Shown: positions 34,187 to 42,052 of the stretch, one piece after another
Numbering within the stretch: position 1 is the stretch's first letter
Layout of the letters: every line of letters begins with the position of its first letter
Source of the DNA: Bacteroidetes bacterium UBA4414
GTDB taxonomy: Bacteria; Bacteroidota; Bacteroidia; Chitinophagales; Chitinophagaceae
DNA: 64,000 bases
Assembly: GCA_002389765.1 (NCBI GenBank)
Contig: DGQM01000025.1
Span: forward strand, 1-64,000
Direction: 5' to 3'
Notes under the pieces: generated by a model
The model's input: the letters and a program-made list of their open reading frames with translations, nothing else
Database searches by the model: none
Told to the model about the DNA's origin: nothing
Translations under genes and position numbers: made by a program

Positions 34187-34504
34187 ATGGCAGCAGTATA
34201 TACGGATGCAAACTTTGATGCAGAAGTACTGAAAGCAGACAAACTGAGTGTAATTGATTTCTGGGCTCCATGGTGTGGTCCTTGTTTGGCGTTAGGCCCA
34301 ACAATCGAGGCTCTGGCTACAGAATATGATGGTAAAGTAAACGTGGGCAAAGTAAACGTGGATGAGAACCCTAACCTGTCTATCAACTACGGTATTACAA
34401 GTATCCCTGCTGTACTGTTCATTAAAAATGGTCAGGTTGTAGATAAGCAAGTTGGCGCTGCACCAAAAGGTGTATTCGAAAAGAAAATACAAGCACACCT
34501 GTAA
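34187..34504 (+). CDS. trxA: Thioredoxin, second tandem copy
   Basis: 105 aa, canonical WAPWCGPC (Cys30, Cys33) and cis-Pro in SIPAVLF. Of the two copies this one is closer to the family consensus and has only the two active-site cysteines. It lies 104 bp after the first copy, with its own promoter-like box, and ends at a strong terminator. Confidence 0.95.
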   Translation: MAAVYTDANFDAEVLKADKLSVIDFWAPWCGPCLALGPTIEALATEYDGKVNVGKVNVDENPNLSINYGITSIPAVLFIKNGQVVDKQVGAAPKGVFEKKIQAHL

Positions 34505-34530
34505 GCTCATTGCAAGTGTACAGATAAGTT

Positions 34531-34555
34531 AAAAGCCCCGCATTGCGGGGCTTTT
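34531..34555 (+). terminator. Terminator after the thioredoxin pair
   Basis: AAAAGCCCC-GCATTGC-GGGGCTTTT, 9-bp stem with optional extension, 27 bp after the thioredoxin stop. Confidence 0.85.
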
Positions 34556-34610
34556 AATATTTAAAACTATCTCTTAATAAGTTCGTTTCCTGTAATACTT
34601 ATCTCTTTAA

Positions 34611-35162
34611 CTAATGGATGCAGCCAATGTAGATTTTGCTTTTCAGTGTAAATGCTTTTGGTGCATGTGGTTTAAAAACAGCTAATACAGAGTCTGCAGC
34701 ATGTTGTGTTTCATAGATGCCCCCGAGTATACACATGGTACCTGCGCGAGCTTGTATGGTATAGCTATCAATATACTCCATACTCATTGTTGTGGTAGGG
34801 AAGCGGACTGAAATATATTCACCTGCATAGGCTTCGTCATCATCATCTTCTCGCAATACTATCTTTTTCTTTTTGGGGTTGTAGTACTTGTTTAGTGTAT
34901 CTACTTGCAGGCCAGTTTGCTTGGCAAGTAGATACATTGTAGCATCAAGGCTATTATAGTCTGTTCCTGTATCTGCTATTACAAGATAATAATTGGCATA
35001 GTCGTCAGATGTTGTATTCGGGTCGTTGTAAGAAGAGTCTTGAGCCTGAACTGTGTCTGTCCGGATTGGTACGACAGTTGTCGTGTCTTTTGCATCATTA
35101 CTATTTTGGGTATTGCCACAACTGCATAGGAACGCTATCAATAAAAAAGGTATGTATCTCAT
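34611..35162 (-). CDS. Lipoprotein with possible SPOR-like C-terminal part
   Basis: 183 aa. Lipobox LCSC (Cys15), a Thr/Asp-rich linker to about residue 55, then a domain with ANYYLVIADTGTDYNSL and AGTMCILGGIYETQHAADSV, loosely reminiscent of repeats that bind septal peptidoglycan, but not convincing. Its ATG overlaps the stop of the AlkB-type gene (ATGA), so the two are translationally coupled and may work together at the envelope. Confidence 0.55.
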   Translation of the reverse strand: MRYIPFLLIAFLCSCGNTQNSNDAKDTTTVVPIRTDTVQAQDSSYNDPNTTSDDYANYYLVIADTGTDYNSLDATMYLLAKQTGLQVDTLNKYYNPKKKKIVLREDDDDEAYAGEYISVRFPTTTMSMEYIDSYTIQARAGTMCILGGIYETQHAADSVLAVFKPHAPKAFTLKSKIYIGCIH

Positions 35163-36193
35163 TGTATATTATCTATCTTCTTGTTCATTATGCTAAACCA
35201 GAGTGGGGGTATCATTGCGAGTATCATACTACCCGGGTAGCCTGTTGGTAGTTGGGGAGAGTTGTCGTGGTAGCGTAGTAACTGGTATTTGCGGCTTGCA
35301 AGATAATGGTGGTCGCTATGGCGGCTCAATTCAAAAAGCATTACGCGCCCCAGTACATGGTCGCTGTTCCAGCTATGCTCAGGCATGGCACGTTCATATT
35401 TACCTTCGCCCAATGGCTTTCTGAAAAGCCCGTAGTGTTCTATGTAGTTTACCGTCTCCAGTAGCAGAATACCTATAATTGCGGCTATCATAAAGTAGCC
35501 CAATACCAGCCATCCCCATACATAGCCAATGACGATAAGAAATGCCAACTGTATCAGTTGATAATGCAGCATTTCATTTTGCAGGAATGACTTGCCTTTC
35601 TTTCGTTGCTCATCACCTGCAATCTTCCATGCATTGCGGTATACACCAGTGATACTTCTGAACCAGAAAAAGTATAAAGATTCGTTGTGCTTTGCAGTAC
35701 TAGGGTCTGCATCTGTACCTACATGTTTATGATGCCCGCGGTTGTGCTCTATAAAGAAGTGCATATAGAGTGATGTGAGCAATAGCATACGCGCCATTGT
35801 TTGCTCGGTAGTATTCACACGATGCCCCAACTCGTGCCCAACATTTATACCCATAACACCACACATCAGCCCCATGGTCATGATACGGCCTATGGTATCG
35901 GCAGTTGTAAGTCCCGGGTCGGTAATATGTGTCAGGAACTGATATAGAACCGTATACTGAATGGGTACAATACAGTATAGTATCCAATCATAGAACCGGT
36001 CGTCTTTTGCCATTGCTTCTTCATTAGCATCCAAATTACTATGGTCGGGCTTTACAAACAGTTCAAACAGTGGTATTATCACAAAGCCAAATACCACAGG
36101 CGCCCATGTTACAAAGCCTGTGTAATGAAAGCTACGCCATGCACCGATGTTAAAGAGCAGCGGTATGGAATATTTGATAATCCTGATGTTCAT
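35159..36193 (-). CDS. AlkB-type membrane di-iron hydroxylase (alkane 1-monooxygenase family)
   Basis: 344 aa with about six membrane helices. All His clusters are present: HELGH (120-124), EHNRGHHKH (149-157), NYIEHYG (249-255) and RHSDHH (291-296). These bind the di-iron centre. The family hydroxylates terminal carbons of alkanes or fatty chains in the inner membrane. No rubredoxin gene is adjacent, so the electron donor and substrate are unknown. It is in an operon with a downstream lipoprotein. Confidence 0.85.
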   Translation of the reverse strand: MNIRIIKYSIPLLFNIGAWRSFHYTGFVTWAPVVFGFVIIPLFELFVKPDHSNLDANEEAMAKDDRFYDWILYCIVPIQYTVLYQFLTHITDPGLTTADTIGRIMTMGLMCGVMGINVGHELGHRVNTTEQTMARMLLLTSLYMHFFIEHNRGHHKHVGTDADPSTAKHNESLYFFWFRSITGVYRNAWKIAGDEQRKKGKSFLQNEMLHYQLIQLAFLIVIGYVWGWLVLGYFMIAAIIGILLLETVNYIEHYGLFRKPLGEGKYERAMPEHSWNSDHVLGRVMLFELSRHSDHHYLASRKYQLLRYHDNSPQLPTGYPGSMILAMIPPLWFSIMNKKIDNIQ

Positions 36194-36212
36194 CGCTATC
36201 TCTAAAGTACAT

Positions 36213-36242
36213 AAAAAAGCCCCTTTTTGAAGGGGCTTTTTT
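36213..36242 (-). terminator. Terminator after small lipoprotein 2
   Basis: AAAAAAGCCCCTT and AAGGGGCTTTTTT form a 13-bp stem with loop TTTG, between the lipoprotein ending at 36265 and the AlkB start on the same strand. Confidence 0.85.
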
Positions 36243-36264
36243 CAAGTAGCAGGTATGATTATTT

Positions 36265-36510
36265 TTAAAGATCACACTTTGTAACATAGCTGAAAGTGAA
36301 ACCCATGTAACTGCCTGAAGATGAGTTCTCGTTTGCGCTGCATTTAGATTCAGCATCTTTCTTTTTAGCTTTCTTGATGTCTACAGTAAAAGAGCTATCT
36401 ACTGTTCCAAAGCCAGGGATAGTTGCAGTACTGGTACATTTACATACATAGTCTTTTTTACAAGATGCTACTAAAGCACCTGCAAGCAAAATAAGGGCGA
36501 TTTTTTTCAT
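36265..36510 (-). CDS. Small five-cysteine lipoprotein (family member 2)
   Basis: 81 aa. Lipobox LVASC (Cys17), KKDYVCKC (Cys23, Cys25), KDAESKC (Cys57) and C-terminal TKCDL (Cys79). Same arrangement as the genes at 27908, 36629 and 49872. It has its own terminator, lies 118 bp downstream of member 3 on the same strand, and is separated from it by another terminator, so the pair is a tandem duplication with separate transcripts. Confidence 0.8.
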   Translation of the reverse strand: MKKIALILLAGALVASCKKDYVCKCTSTATIPGFGTVDSSFTVDIKKAKKKDAESKCSANENSSSGSYMGFTFSYVTKCDL

Positions 36511-36575
36511 AAAAAGGGATTAAATATGATGCAATATTACAGCAATAGACAATTACAGACAAACATAGCGCAATG

Positions 36576-36603
36576 AAAAAGCCGTGTATTGTTACACGGC
36601 TTT
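36576..36603 (-). terminator. Terminator after small lipoprotein 3
   Basis: GCCGTGTA (36581-36588) and TACACGGC (36593-36600) form an 8-bp stem with A and T flanks on both sides. Confidence 0.8.
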
Positions 36604-36628
36604 CAATATAGTAGTGAGTAATAAAAGC

Positions 36629-36880
36629 TTACTTAATTTCGCAATAGTGTTGAACAACAGCTTTTTGGTTCAGATAATCTTCTGAAGTTTCGTAGTATCT
36701 GCATTGACTTTGAGCCTCATCTTTCTTTACAGTTCTGATAACATTGCTGGTAGTAGTCATATTCTGCACATTGCCATTAACAACATAGTTGACTTTGCAC
36801 TGGCAGGTAAATTCTTTTTTGCAAGAGCTAAATGCTACCAGAGCTATCAGGATTAAAGAAAGGCTGTATATCTTTTTCAC
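36629..36880 (-). CDS. Small five-cysteine lipoprotein (family member 3)
   Basis: 83 aa. Lipobox FSSC (Cys20), KKEFTCQC (Cys26, Cys28), DEAQSQC (Cys60) and C-terminal HYCEIK (Cys80). The spacing between the third, fourth and fifth cysteines (32 and 20 residues) is close to member 2 (32 and 22) and member 4 (31 and 18). The region between the cysteines is variable, while the CxC and the Lys/Asp-Ala-x-Ser-x-Cys element are kept. Confidence 0.8.
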   Translation of the reverse strand: MKKIYSLSLILIALVAFSSCKKEFTCQCKVNYVVNGNVQNMTTTSNVIRTVKKDEAQSQCRYYETSEDYLNQKAVVQHYCEIK

Positions 36881-36944
36881 AAGCTGAAGTTTAAGATTTC
36901 AGTAAAAATATCATTCACTATTCAAAAAAACAAGCTAAGCAGCA

Positions 36945-37145
36945 TTAATTACGGCTATTAATAGCTGCAAGCATACGTCGGTGTCTTTTTTCTGCCCGTC
37001 TGTTGTGTAGGTCTGAAACTGCCCAGAGCGCTGCAGGCAACCAGCCAATGAGGGTGATTTGCAGTAAGAGACATATAATTCCTCTCAATATTCTACCACG
37101 TAGAAAGAAAGATAGCCAAGGAACCAGTACGGCTAATAGTATCAT
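36945..37145 (-). CDS. Pmp3/YqaE-type small membrane protein
   Basis: 66 aa with two hydrophobic helices. LLAVLVPWLSFFLRGRILRG followed by LLQITLIGWLPAALWAV fits the Pmp3 (UPF0057) family, which are small stress-related membrane peptides. The basic tail (RRAEKRHRRM) faces the cytoplasm. It is divergent from ffh, with about 90 bp between starts. Confidence 0.75.
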   Translation of the reverse strand: MILLAVLVPWLSFFLRGRILRGIICLLLQITLIGWLPAALWAVSDLHNRRAEKRHRRMLAAINSRN

Positions 37146-37200
37146 ACAATAAAGGTAAGGGAATCAGTGTATTTACATTTCGCCGTATGGCTGTTTTCTT

Positions 37201-37208
37201 TAACTTTG
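37201..37208 (+). promoter_or_regulatory. -7 box of ffh
   Basis: TAACTTTG, followed by CAATCCT, 25 bp upstream of the ffh start. No perfect TTTG at -33. Confidence 0.55.
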
Positions 37209-37233
37209 CAATCCTTTCAGAAGATACAGGACT

Positions 37234-38577
37234 ATGTTTGAAAATCTCAGTGAACGCCTCGAAGGTGCCTTTAAGCAGTTAAAGGGCGAGGGACGTATAT
37301 CGGAAATAAATGTTGCGACCACGATAAAAGAAATACGCCGTGCATTGGTAGATGCCGACGTAAACTTTAAAATAGCTAAGGAATTTACCGATAGGGTAAA
37401 GGACAAGGCTATGGGCGAAAAGGTATTGACATCAGTATCTCCAGGCCAGTTGATGGTGAAGATTGTGAAGGATGAGCTGGCAGAGCTGATGGGTGGCGAA
37501 GAGGCAGAAATAGACCTGAATGGCAAACCTACAGTGATATTGATTGCAGGTCTGCAAGGTTCTGGTAAAACAACTTTTAGCGGTAAGCTTGCCAACTTCC
37601 TGAAGAGCAAAAAAGGACGTAACCCATTGCTGGTTGCTGCAGATATCTATCGCCCGGCGGCGATGGACCAGTTGAAAGTATTGGGTGAGCAGATAAAAGT
37701 GCCTGTATACAGCGAACCTGAAAATAAAGATGCTGTTGCGATAGCACAAAACGCTATTGCAGAAGCTAAGAAGAATGGTAACAGCGTAGTTATTATAGAT
37801 ACCGCAGGCCGTTTGGCTGTAGACGAGGCTATGATGACGGAGGTTGCTAACATCAAAGCTGCTGTGCAGCCGCACGAAATCCTGTTTGTTGTAGACTCTA
37901 TGACTGGTCAGGATGCGGTGAATACAGCGAAAGCCTTCAATGATAGGCTGGACTTTACCGGTGTGGTATTGACCAAGCTGGATGGTGATACACGTGGTGG
38001 TGCGGCACTTACTATTAAGTACACAGTAGATAAGCCTATCAAGTTTGTGAGCATGGGCGAAAAGCTGGATACGCTGGATGTATTCTATCCGGAGCGTATG
38101 GCACAGCGTATACTGGGTATGGGTGACATCACAACCCTGGTAGAGCGTGCACAGGCCCAGTTTGACGAAGCACAGGCTAAAAAATTGGAAAAGAAAATCC
38201 GTGCTAACAAGTTTGACTTTGAAGACTTCAAGGAACAATTGAATCAGATAAAGAAAATGGGTAATATAAAAGACCTGTTGGCTATGATTCCGGGTGTTGG
38301 CAAGGCAATTAAAGATATTGACATCTCTGATGATGCATTCAAAGGTATTGAGGCTATTATCAACTCTATGACACCATATGAGCGTAATAACCCGGATGTG
38401 ATAGATGGTAGCCGCCGTAAGCGTATAGCAAAAGGCTGTGGAAAGGATATATCAGAGGTAAATGCTTTTATGAAACAGTTTGATCAGATGCGCCAGATGA
38501 TGGGGCAAATGAACAAAATGAAGGGTATGATGCCTGGCGGTATGGGCATGGGAATGCCACCATTTGGCAGACGCTAA
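37234..38577 (+). CDS. ffh: Signal recognition particle protein
   Basis: 447 aa. N domain, then G domain with GLQGSGKTT (106-114), DTAGR (189-193) and TKLDG (247-251), and the methionine-rich M domain ending in GGMGMGMPPFGRR. It binds the 4.5S RNA and targets signal-anchor proteins to the membrane via FtsY and SecY. Its own promoter lies upstream; rpsP follows with a separate promoter-like box. Confidence 0.98.
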   Translation: MFENLSERLEGAFKQLKGEGRISEINVATTIKEIRRALVDADVNFKIAKEFTDRVKDKAMGEKVLTSVSPGQLMVKIVKDELAELMGGEEAEIDLNGKPTVILIAGLQGSGKTTFSGKLANFLKSKKGRNPLLVAADIYRPAAMDQLKVLGEQIKVPVYSEPENKDAVAIAQNAIAEAKKNGNSVVIIDTAGRLAVDEAMMTEVANIKAAVQPHEILFVVDSMTGQDAVNTAKAFNDRLDFTGVVLTKLDGDTRGGAALTIKYTVDKPIKFVSMGEKLDTLDVFYPERMAQRILGMGDITTLVERAQAQFDEAQAKKLEKKIRANKFDFEDFKEQLNQIKKMGNIKDLLAMIPGVGKAIKDIDISDDAFKGIEAIINSMTPYERNNPDVIDGSRRKRIAKGCGKDISEVNAFMKQFDQMRQMMGQMNKMKGMMPGGMGMGMPPFGRR

Positions 38578-38653
38578 ATCGTAAATTATTGAAAAAACAG
38601 GGGTTAACTCATTATTAATCTGAATTTAATTTTAGAATTCAGGAGTTTTTAGT

Positions 38654-38661
38654 TAACTTCG
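38654..38661 (+). promoter_or_regulatory. -7-like box and leader hairpin of rpsP
   Basis: TAACTTCG (one mismatch from TAnnTTTG) followed by CAATCCT. The short leader contains AAATTATT (38671-38678) and AATAATTT (38688-38695), an AU-rich hairpin just before the rpsP start at 38705. Confidence 0.45.
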
Positions 38662-38704
38662 CAATCCTTAAAATTATTGTTAACACAAATAATTTCTATT
38701 ATTT

Positions 38705-39238
38705 ATGTCAGTTAAGATTCGTCTTCAACGTCACGGGTCAAAAAAGCGCCCGTTCTATTTCATCGTAGCTGCAAACAGCGTAGCACCTCGCGATGGTAAA
38801 TTCATTGAAAAAATCGGTACTTACAATCCGCTTACAGTTCCTGCTACAGTACGTCTGAGCCGCGAACGTGCATTGTACTGGATGCAACAAGGTGCGCAAC
38901 CAACTAATACTTGCCGCCGTATCCTGTCTTTCAAAGGTGTATTGTACCTGAAACACCTGATGCGTGGTGTTAGCCTCGGCTTATTTGACGAAAAAACTGC
39001 ATGGGAGAAATTTGAAAGCTGGAATGCTGATCATGAGCAACTGGTAGCTAAACGCGAAGAGTCTCATCGTCAACACAAAGCAGACAAACGTCATGCTGCA
39101 ATGAGCGAGTCTGTACGCAAAGTGGAAGAAAAGTATGCTGCTAAAGCTGCTGCACAAGTTGCAGAAGCAGAGGCTGATGCTGCTGAAGCTGATGCTGCAG
39201 AAGGTGAAGCACCTGCTACAGAAAATCAAGAAGGTTAA
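38705..39238 (+). CDS. rpsP: 30S ribosomal protein S16 with long acidic tail
   Basis: 177 aa, about twice the minimal S16. The first 80 residues are canonical (MSVKIRLQRHGSKKRPFYFI, IEKIGTYNPLT). Then comes a charged helix (KREESHRQHKADKRHA) and a final Ala/Glu/Asp-rich low-complexity tail from about residue 140. Extended S16 is common in Bacteroidota. S16 is an early 30S assembly protein. A terminator follows. Confidence 0.96.
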   Translation: MSVKIRLQRHGSKKRPFYFIVAANSVAPRDGKFIEKIGTYNPLTVPATVRLSRERALYWMQQGAQPTNTCRRILSFKGVLYLKHLMRGVSLGLFDEKTAWEKFESWNADHEQLVAKREESHRQHKADKRHAAMSESVRKVEEKYAAKAAAQVAEAEADAAEADAAEGEAPATENQEG

Positions 39239-39265
39239 TAATTTATATTATACCGAAAAGATTAG

Positions 39266-39298
39266 CGCCCCGGAAGCAATTCCGGGGCGTATTTTTTT
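39266..39298 (+). terminator. Terminator after rpsP
   Basis: CGCCCCGGAA (39266-39275) and TTCCGGGGCG (39280-39289) form a 10-bp stem with loop GCAA, followed by TATTTTTTT. Confidence 0.92.
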
Positions 39299-39383
39299 GC
39301 AATCAAAGGCTTTGCTGTAGTGGTTTTTCACTGCTTTAATTTATATTTACCAACAATAGACTTTAGTATCGATATCTCTATTT

Positions 39384-40130
39384 ATGAATGTAGGAAAAGA
39401 AGGCATAACCCTATCTCTTGTAATACCATGTTACAATGAAGCTGAGAGGGTAGGCCTGCTGTACAACGGGTTGGAGTTGTTTGCCAAAGATTGGAAAGGG
39501 ATATACGAAGTGGTGATAGTAAATGATGGTAGCAAAGACGATACCTATACCAAGCTTCAGCAGCATACTTTTTACAAAGCCAATACAGACAAAATAACGC
39601 TGGTAAATCAGCAAAATACTGGCAAGGGTGGTGCATTGAAAAATGGAGTAGCGCATGCTAAGAATAGTTTTGTGCTGACGTTGGATGCAGACATGGCTAC
39701 ACAGCCCACAGAAATATTAAAGTGGCTTGCGCTGGAGAATAATACTCTGGATACAGATACCGTTTACATTGGTTCCAGAGAAAACAGGCAATCCATTATT
39801 CATAGTGAAACATTCAAGCGCAAACTGGCGGGTAATGTATTCAATATTATAGTGCGCACGCTTACGCCGTTGAGGGTGGTAGACTCACAATGCGGTTTCA
39901 AACTATACAGCAAGGAAGTGGCGCAAAAGCTTTTCGGAGCATTGCAAACAAATGGCTGGGCACACGATGTAGAGATATTGACAAGAGCCCATCACGAAGG
40001 TATACGCATAAAGGAAATGCCGATTACATGGCAGGCGATAGAGGGCAGTAAGATACAGTTGGTGAGAGATTCTATAGCCATGTTTAAAGAAATACTAAAG
40101 GTTAACAGCATCATTAAGAACAGTAAATAA
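39384..40130 (+). CDS. Family 2 glycosyltransferase (polyprenyl-phosphate sugar type)
   Basis: 248 aa. LSLVIPCYNEAERV and VVIVNDGSKDDT are the GT-A nucleotide-sugar binding segments, LDADMATQP is the DxD-type region, and DSQCGFKLYSKEVA resembles dolichyl-phosphate glucosyl/mannosyltransferases. It would load a sugar from a nucleotide onto a lipid carrier. It is the first gene of a three-gene operon with a GT-C protein and an acyltransferase (spacings 11 bp and -1 bp). Confidence 0.88.
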   Translation: MNVGKEGITLSLVIPCYNEAERVGLLYNGLELFAKDWKGIYEVVIVNDGSKDDTYTKLQQHTFYKANTDKITLVNQQNTGKGGALKNGVAHAKNSFVLTLDADMATQPTEILKWLALENNTLDTDTVYIGSRENRQSIIHSETFKRKLAGNVFNIIVRTLTPLRVVDSQCGFKLYSKEVAQKLFGALQTNGWAHDVEILTRAHHEGIRIKEMPITWQAIEGSKIQLVRDSIAMFKEILKVNSIIKNSK

Positions 40131-40141
40131 TAATACATCAG

Positions 40142-42052
40142 ATGGACTTTCTCAATAAAATAAATGCTAAGAAGCTGACACTGATAACGTGGGCTGTAAT
40201 GGCAATCATTATGCTTTGGGTGAGTAAAGATTTTGGTATCAGTGGTGATGAGTACACGCAGAATACCTATGGAGAGCATGTGTACAAATATTTTGCTACC
40301 GGTGGCGCTGATAAAGGTGCACTGACCTTTAAGAATGTGTACTACTATGGTGGTTTGTTTGATTTGTTGTGTGTAACGGTAAATAAGATATTACCTACGG
40401 ATGAGTATAATACACGCCACTTTATTACTGCGATATTCGGTTTGCTGACAATCGTATATGCGTCGCTGTTAGCTAAACGATATAAAGGATGGGGTGCTGC
40501 ATTTCTTACATCCGTATTGTTGTTCTTATCGCCAAGATTCTTTGGAGAGTCTATGTACAACCCGAAGGATATACCATTTGCGTTGGGTATGACGATGGGC
40601 GTGTATTACATATGCAGGTTTGTTGCTGCATTTCCTAAGCCAAGCTGGAAGGATGCATTGTGGTTGGCACTATCTATAGGCCTGGCTATCGGCGTGCGTG
40701 TGGGTGGTTTATTGCTGATACCATTCCTGTTTGTAGGTATTGGTATTGAGTACTTCTTCAACTGGAGGAAAAACTATGCAATGCTTGGCGCAGAAATGAA
40801 GCGCACAATTGTATATGCAGTAGTAACAGGTGTTGTAGGCTATTTTGCAGGATTGATATTCTGGCCATACGCATTAGAGGCACCGCTAAACAATCCGTTT
40901 AATGCATTGGCAGAATTGTCGAACTTCTCTATGGGTATACGTATGCTGTTTGATGACAGACATATTATGAGCCAGGGAGTACCTGTTAATTACATACCAC
41001 TTTGGATTTTTATTACAACGCCCATTATAATATTGGTTGGTATTGTGTTATCGCCGTTGCTGTTTGTATTTAAGCAGCAGAAAATGCCTGCATTACTATT
41101 TCTGTTCTTTGTTACATTATTTCCTTGGGTGTATATCGTGTACAAACACTCTCCGCTGTATGATGGTTGGAGGCACGTATTGTTTATCTACCCATTGTTG
41201 ATAGTATTAGCTGCACTTACATTTAGTGGCATATACGATTACTTCAAAGATGTGAAAGTAAAGTATGCTGTTATTGCAGTATTGGTAATAGGATTGTTCT
41301 TGCCTGTTAAATGGGTAGTGGCTAATCACCCTAACCAGATAGTATATTTCAATGAGTTTACAGGCGGTATTGATGGTGCATACGGGCACTATGAGACCGA
41401 CTATTACATGAACAGCATCAAGCAGGCTTTCTTTAAACTGGCTAAAGAAAAAGACCTGTATAACACAAAAGACTCTGTGCTGATATTGACCAACTGTATA
41501 GAGCCTATGTGGCACTATCAGAAAGCATTGAATAATCCGCGCGTGGCAGTAGACTATGTGCGCTATAGAGAACGTAGTAGCAGAAAATATACCTACGGTA
41601 TATTCTTCTCTCGCTTTATTGACAAAGAACTGCTGCAAGGTGGCTACTTCCCGCCATCTAATACCATTATGGAAGTGAAGGCAGATAATACACCACTGGT
41701 TGCTATTACCAAACCAGATACATCGTATTATGGTTTTAAGGCTACACAGTTTATGAATGCTAATGACTATGCAAATGCTGCATATTACTATCAGCTTGCT
41801 GTGCAGAAAGAACCTAAAGATGAGACACTGTATCAAAACTATGCCATAGCATTGGCAAGCATCGGTAAGGTGGATAATGCGATAGCGGTAGTGAACGAAT
41901 ACCTGAAAATGGCATCACGTGATGCTAACGGGTATCAGTTGTTGGCACAGCTTTATAAAGCAAAAGGCGATATGCAGGGTGCGCAAAATGCAATGTCTAC
42001 AGCACAGTCTATATCTATGGAAGATCAGGAAGGTATAGACACGGAAGAATAA
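40142..42052 (+). CDS. GT-C membrane glycosyltransferase with C-terminal TPR
   Basis: 636 aa. About ten membrane helices with the first periplasmic loop carrying SGDEYTQNTYGEH, an acidic motif typical of lipid-phosphate-sugar-dependent transferases (GT39/PMT-like). A soluble C-terminal part has tetratricopeptide repeats (NAAYYYQLAVQKEPKDETLY, then two more) from about 540. It is the likely user of the lipid-linked sugar made by the upstream GT2. Its stop overlaps the next start by one base. Confidence 0.8.
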   Translation: MDFLNKINAKKLTLITWAVMAIIMLWVSKDFGISGDEYTQNTYGEHVYKYFATGGADKGALTFKNVYYYGGLFDLLCVTVNKILPTDEYNTRHFITAIFGLLTIVYASLLAKRYKGWGAAFLTSVLLFLSPRFFGESMYNPKDIPFALGMTMGVYYICRFVAAFPKPSWKDALWLALSIGLAIGVRVGGLLLIPFLFVGIGIEYFFNWRKNYAMLGAEMKRTIVYAVVTGVVGYFAGLIFWPYALEAPLNNPFNALAELSNFSMGIRMLFDDRHIMSQGVPVNYIPLWIFITTPIIILVGIVLSPLLFVFKQQKMPALLFLFFVTLFPWVYIVYKHSPLYDGWRHVLFIYPLLIVLAALTFSGIYDYFKDVKVKYAVIAVLVIGLFLPVKWVVANHPNQIVYFNEFTGGIDGAYGHYETDYYMNSIKQAFFKLAKEKDLYNTKDSVLILTNCIEPMWHYQKALNNPRVAVDYVRYRERSSRKYTYGIFFSRFIDKELLQGGYFPPSNTIMEVKADNTPLVAITKPDTSYYGFKATQFMNANDYANAAYYYQLAVQKEPKDETLYQNYAIALASIGKVDNAIAVVNEYLKMASRDANGYQLLAQLYKAKGDMQGAQNAMSTAQSISMEDQEGIDTEE

